Positions 61,061 through 64,000 of a stretch of DNA of 64,000 nucleotides are shown here, one piece after another; position 1 is the stretch's first letter; each line of letters begins with the position of its first letter. This DNA is from Chloroflexota bacterium (GTDB lineage Bacteria > Chloroflexota > Anaerolineae > Aggregatilineales > Phototrophicaceae), in assembly GCA_020161935.1 (NCBI GenBank), contig JAIUNI010000010.1, positions 1-64,000 of the forward strand, written 5' to 3'. Made by a program: the position numbers and the translations under genes. The notes under the pieces were generated by a model that was not told the origin of the DNA, made no database searches, and saw only the letters and a list, made by a program, of their open reading frames with translations.

Positions 61061-61559
61061 GGTGTGAAGCAAGTCATTTGTTCGGATGACAAAATAGGAA
61101 AATAACTTTTGTTATCCAGCATAAACGTCCCATATCCCTACCGTAAGTGCCAAAATCCACCCAACCCTTACCCCAATGCCGACTCGCTTTGGCCTGCACT
61201 GCTCCCCTTCTATCGCGCTTCACGAACGACTTGAGACCGAAAATGAAGGAGCCTGCACACCGCAGGCTCTTCCTCATTCATTTACGGCTCAGGTTGGTTG
61301 TGGCTTGCATCATGATTATCGACGAGCCGGTTAAAATTGAGGTAGGATGGACTAAGTATCCAGCACAACCCTACTCTGAATTCAGCGAGCTAAAGCGATA
61401 GCGCACACTTAAAGCAACTCGCTGCGTATGCCAACTTTATCCAATAACAGTAAACACGATTTTGTACTTCGTAGCGAAACAGCAATTAAGTAGAAGAATT
61501 TTGGCAGTATTATCTTAGAAAAATAGTGTGTTGGATGAAGTGCGATATAGTTGATCAGT
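61061..61559. other. gene-free region with one hairpin
   Basis: No gene is evident in about 500 bp. A perfect 8-bp hairpin GAGCCTGC-acacc-GCAGGCTC at 61249-61269 is followed by TTCC and may be a terminator-like or regulatory site. The remainder is AT-rich without recognisable structure, and the region has a mid-GC patch (61140-61280) that may be older core DNA. Confidence 0.4.
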
Positions 61560-62072
61560 CTATGAACCAACAATAATAACGGCATAGATCATCGCGCGTT
61601 CGTATACAACTTTGATGTTTCTTAATATTTTTGTTGAACTTCCATGAAAGTATCGACTGCCTTTTACAAGTGGCCATTTAGCCAAGTCTGCTCCATGCCA
61701 AAACCCGCTATCTGAAAATGTTGATGATACAAGATCAATAGCATTATCGCGAAGAAAATCAGTGAGATCTGCTGAGGACAGCGAAAAACTTAGCATAATA
61801 TAGCAGATGTCAATCGCAGATTTATCGGACATAATGTGAATACTGCTCGTATTTGCTGGAAAAATTAAATATCCCAAATCTTCAATTTCACTAGGCCTGT
61901 CGCTCATTAAGCACCCGCCAGCAGGGTCAGTCAGATAATTCTGATCGTAAATATCTAAAGAGATACGTGACCATAAATGTAAAATTGCAAAACATAGTGC
62001 AAGCAATGCTATTGCTATTCCCAACACAAATATTATCATGCGTTTCCGTTTTAGATTCACATTTGACATCAT
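61560..62072 (-). CDS. hypothetical membrane-anchored protein
   Basis: This 170-aa protein has a basic N-terminus and one membrane helix (KRMIIFVLGIAIALLALCFAILHLW, about residues 10-35). The rest is an extracytoplasmic domain of ~130 residues with two Cys (GGCLM, ICYIML), possibly forming a disulfide. A double ATG (62070-62072 and 62067-62069) marks the start. Lying directly behind an Rhs gene, it may be an immunity-like protein, though this is only inferred from position. Confidence 0.6.
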   Translation of the reverse strand: MMSNVNLKRKRMIIFVLGIAIALLALCFAILHLWSRISLDIYDQNYLTDPAGGCLMSDRPSEIEDLGYLIFPANTSSIHIMSDKSAIDICYIMLSFSLSSADLTDFLRDNAIDLVSSTFSDSGFWHGADLAKWPLVKGSRYFHGSSTKILRNIKVVYERAMIYAVIIVGS

Positions 62073-62219
62073 AATTGATTAGAATAACTTAAGCTTACCT
62101 AGCCTTACTATTTTAACGATGTACCTGTTGTGAGCGATGACAATAGACACTTCGTTATAAATTTTGGCTTTATATTTGCACAGTACTTAAGTCTAACTTA
62201 AATCCTCTCTAATTTAACA

Positions 62220-64000
62220 TTAGTAAATGTTTCCATCAGCATCCATTTGGTATTCTTCTGGAAACAATGTGTCATAAGTCTTGCTTTGCAGACTGGTAGA
62301 AAGTTGTAAAGTCCAATTGTCTATGAAATTGCCTGACTTCCGTGTAGTAGGTGTATTACAGGGAGGATGCATGACCGATTGAGGTTTGGGATAACTTCGT
62401 CGTGACGCTCCAACCTTTGTAAGCATTGGTCCAGCTGGTCCGCAAGTCATACTGTAACGCATTGTAATCTCTGCATAAGAATACCAATTAAACGGTTTTG
62501 CCCTGCCTGCCTCTTCCAGTGCAATAAAGTGACCAACACGAAGATTCATTGGGTGTGTACCCGTTGCTGTCCCACCTGAATTACAACCACCATATAACCA
62601 ATCATAGTAATCATAAAATTCTACAGGTGTTGTAAGGTCAAACGTACCAGTTGCACCTAAGAAGTTACTATTGCTTATTGTACTAGGTGCTGCACTAACA
62701 ACGCTAATTCCACCATAAGCTAGATAATATGGGTTTTGAATACCAACAAGTTTTTCATATGGTGTACCTTTATCATTGAAGAGACCCACCCCTTCTTTGC
62801 CGGGTCCAGGTAGGCCGTAGTACCATTCTGGAATTGGTATTGGTGACAAGATATTACGATTCTCCTCTGAGATTTCTCCTCCAAAGGTGCGTTCAGTTCG
62901 TATACCAGTATACGGGAGAATATTCCCGATTGTCATACCCGAGGTAATGTTACAGCATCCGCCAGTGCATAGTCCTTGGAAAATAGAGCTTTGCTTCAAA
63001 TTCTGTTCAATATGGTATTCTGTCAACGAATAAAAAATAGGGTCTAACCAATCATATGCCCAGTTATCAAAAGTAGAACCACTTGCATCAAGATAATGAG
63101 CAAGTAAGGTAGATGCCGCACTTCCACCTGATGTAGGTGCCCAAACTCCAAGTAATGATGAATTGGTCTGAATGTCCCCAAGACGATTTTCGATTCGGTC
63201 CAAGCAAGCTGAATCTTGTATACCTGGATTATTAGTATCACATGGCAGAGCGCCAGTACGATCACTGTATCTAACTGGATTTCCAGCTGCATATTGATAG
63301 AGATCAGCTCCTATTATCGAATCAGCACTAATGAATATCCCAAGCAAAGGAGAGTAATAACGACTCCGCATATACGTAAGGCCATTATTGTCCAATGGTT
63401 CTCCAGTAAAATTGTAATTGGTTTGAGATAACCCAACATGACTATACATATAACCAAATGGATCATAGTTCTGGCTTTCGACAATACCTATTGAGGTATC
63501 TACTACGGCACGCACCGATCCTAGCCCATCTGGTACCATCCATTCCCAATTGTTAGAGGCGTCCTTATGGGCATGTATACCGCGCAGACTGTGAATATGG
63601 CGCGTGGTATTCACACCCGTTACTTCGCTAAGAACGACACTTATCCTTGACTCAGTATCTAGCAAATACTTCGTTATCACACTGTTGAAAGTTTGCTGCA
63701 CTCGCCGTCTATCCCCATCGTATTTGTATGATACACCCCCATAGGACAAAAGGCGGTTGGCTTTGTCCCATGTGTAGGCGGCGCTACCATTCACCTGAGT
63801 AAGATTGCCATTCGCATCGTACTCATAGTTGTTCGTGCCGTCATTGATCAGTTGGTTCCCGGCGTTGTATGTGTAATTGGTGGTTGTCGGTGTCCCGCCA
63901 ATCGTGACGCCCTGCTGCGTGCGGTTGCCCGCGCGGTCAAAGGCATACAGGTAGCTGCGAGTTGGGCTTACATCAGCATAGTTGGCGGTCAATAGGCGTG
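62220..64000 (-). CDS. RHS/YD-repeat protein, C-terminal portion (truncated by window)
   Basis: The reading frame is open to the right edge of the window (positions 63993-64000), so the N-terminal part lies outside. YD repeats are visible (YLYAFDRAGNRTQQGV, YNAGNQLINDGTNNYEYDANGNLTQVNG), followed by the Rhs core ending (MVPDGLGSVRAVVDTS, LTYMRSRYYSPLLGIFISADSI, YQYAAGNPVRYSDRTG). After that a ~350-residue C-terminal variable domain starts at ALPCDTNNPG and is unlike the core. It contains many Cys and aromatic residues (GLCTGGCCNITS, YYDWLYGGCNSGG). This may be a secreted toxin-type tip. No known toxin family is recognised. Confidence 0.85.
   Translation of the reverse strand, partial: RLLTANYADVSPTRSYLYAFDRAGNRTQQGVTIGGTPTTTNYTYNAGNQLINDGTNNYEYDANGNLTQVNGSAAYTWDKANRLLSYGGVSYKYDGDRRRVQQTFNSVITKYLLDTESRISVVLSEVTGVNTTRHIHSLRGIHAHKDASNNWEWMVPDGLGSVRAVVDTSIGIVESQNYDPFGYMYSHVGLSQTNYNFTGEPLDNNGLTYMRSRYYSPLLGIFISADSIIGADLYQYAAGNPVRYSDRTGALPCDTNNPGIQDSACLDRIENRLGDIQTNSSLLGVWAPTSGGSAASTLLAHYLDASGSTFDNWAYDWLDPIFYSLTEYHIEQNLKQSSIFQGLCTGGCCNITSGMTIGNILPYTGIRTERTFGGEISEENRNILSPIPIPEWYYGLPGPGKEGVGLFNDKGTPYEKLVGIQNPYYLAYGGISVVSAAPSTISNSNFLGATGTFDLTTPVEFYDYYDWLYGGCNSGGTATGTHPMNLRVGHFIALEEAGRAKPFNWYSYAEITMRYSMTCGPAGPMLTKVGASRRSYPKPQSVMHPPCNTPTTRKSGNFIDNWTLQLSTSLQSKTYDTLFPEEYQMDADGNIY

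Noticed and set aside
1..64000. CRISPR array, rRNA or tRNA
   Set aside because: No regularly spaced repeats and no tRNA-like T-loop or cloverleaf arrangement was found on reading both strands.

Overview
The window looks like a chromosomal segment from a member of the Chloroflexota, probably Anaerolineae-like. This is an inference: the core genes resemble that phylum (an F420-type PPOX flavoprotein, a DUF6062 protein, a TldD/TldE pair, a secreted GH2 enzyme, a Ser/Thr kinase with a membrane tail), but no rRNA or marker gene is present. No tRNA, rRNA or CRISPR array was seen.

Core part (1 to about 24,500), visibly GC-rich. It holds a dipeptide/oligopeptide ABC transporter (two permeases and a binding protein, minus strand), a D-2-hydroxyacid dehydrogenase, tldD-tldE, small membrane proteins, a GNAT acetyltransferase, a YbjN-like protein, a secreted glycoside hydrolase family 2 enzyme, a Ser/Thr protein kinase, a large secreted PDZ protein, DUF6062 and DUF1963 proteins, a PPOX flavoprotein and a CobW-type GTPase. 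Three isolated AT-rich genes (5258, 17197, 21091) look like late arrivals. Two dispersed repeat families sit in the gaps.

Accessory island (about 24,600 to 60,500), visibly AT-rich. It starts with a truncated tag (3-methyladenine DNA glycosylase) fragment, a complete tag, and a two-gene operon of a PIN-like protein plus a TIR-domain protein. A second tag fragment follows, then an IS982-family insertion sequence with exact ends and a 7-bp target duplication. Next is a mobilisation-like block: an HTH-SorC regulator, a VirD4/TraG-like ATPase, a replication-relaxation protein and a duplicated DUF2958-linked pair. A second HTH-SorC regulator, a PrnB-like plus MOSC pair behind a double-hairpin leader, and a tyrosine recombinase come after that.

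The centre of the island (43,131 to 56,539) is a DNA phosphorothioation locus. On the minus strand dndB-C-D-E-A form one operon with four 4-nt start/stop overlaps. Converging on it is a plus-strand operon: a PLD-nuclease/helicase of the dnd-linked restriction type, a 64-aa protein, a second DndD-like SMC ATPase, a dnd-associated protein 4, an AIPR protein and a HEPN-motif protein. DndFGH and PbeABCD components were not recognised, so this six-gene operon is the best candidate for an uncharacterised phosphorothioate-sensing restriction or abortive-infection arm.

Right end (56,892 to 64,000): a serine recombinase, a sigma-70-like protein convergent with it, an XRE regulator, several unknown genes, and the 3' part of an Rhs/YD-repeat gene that runs off the window edge.
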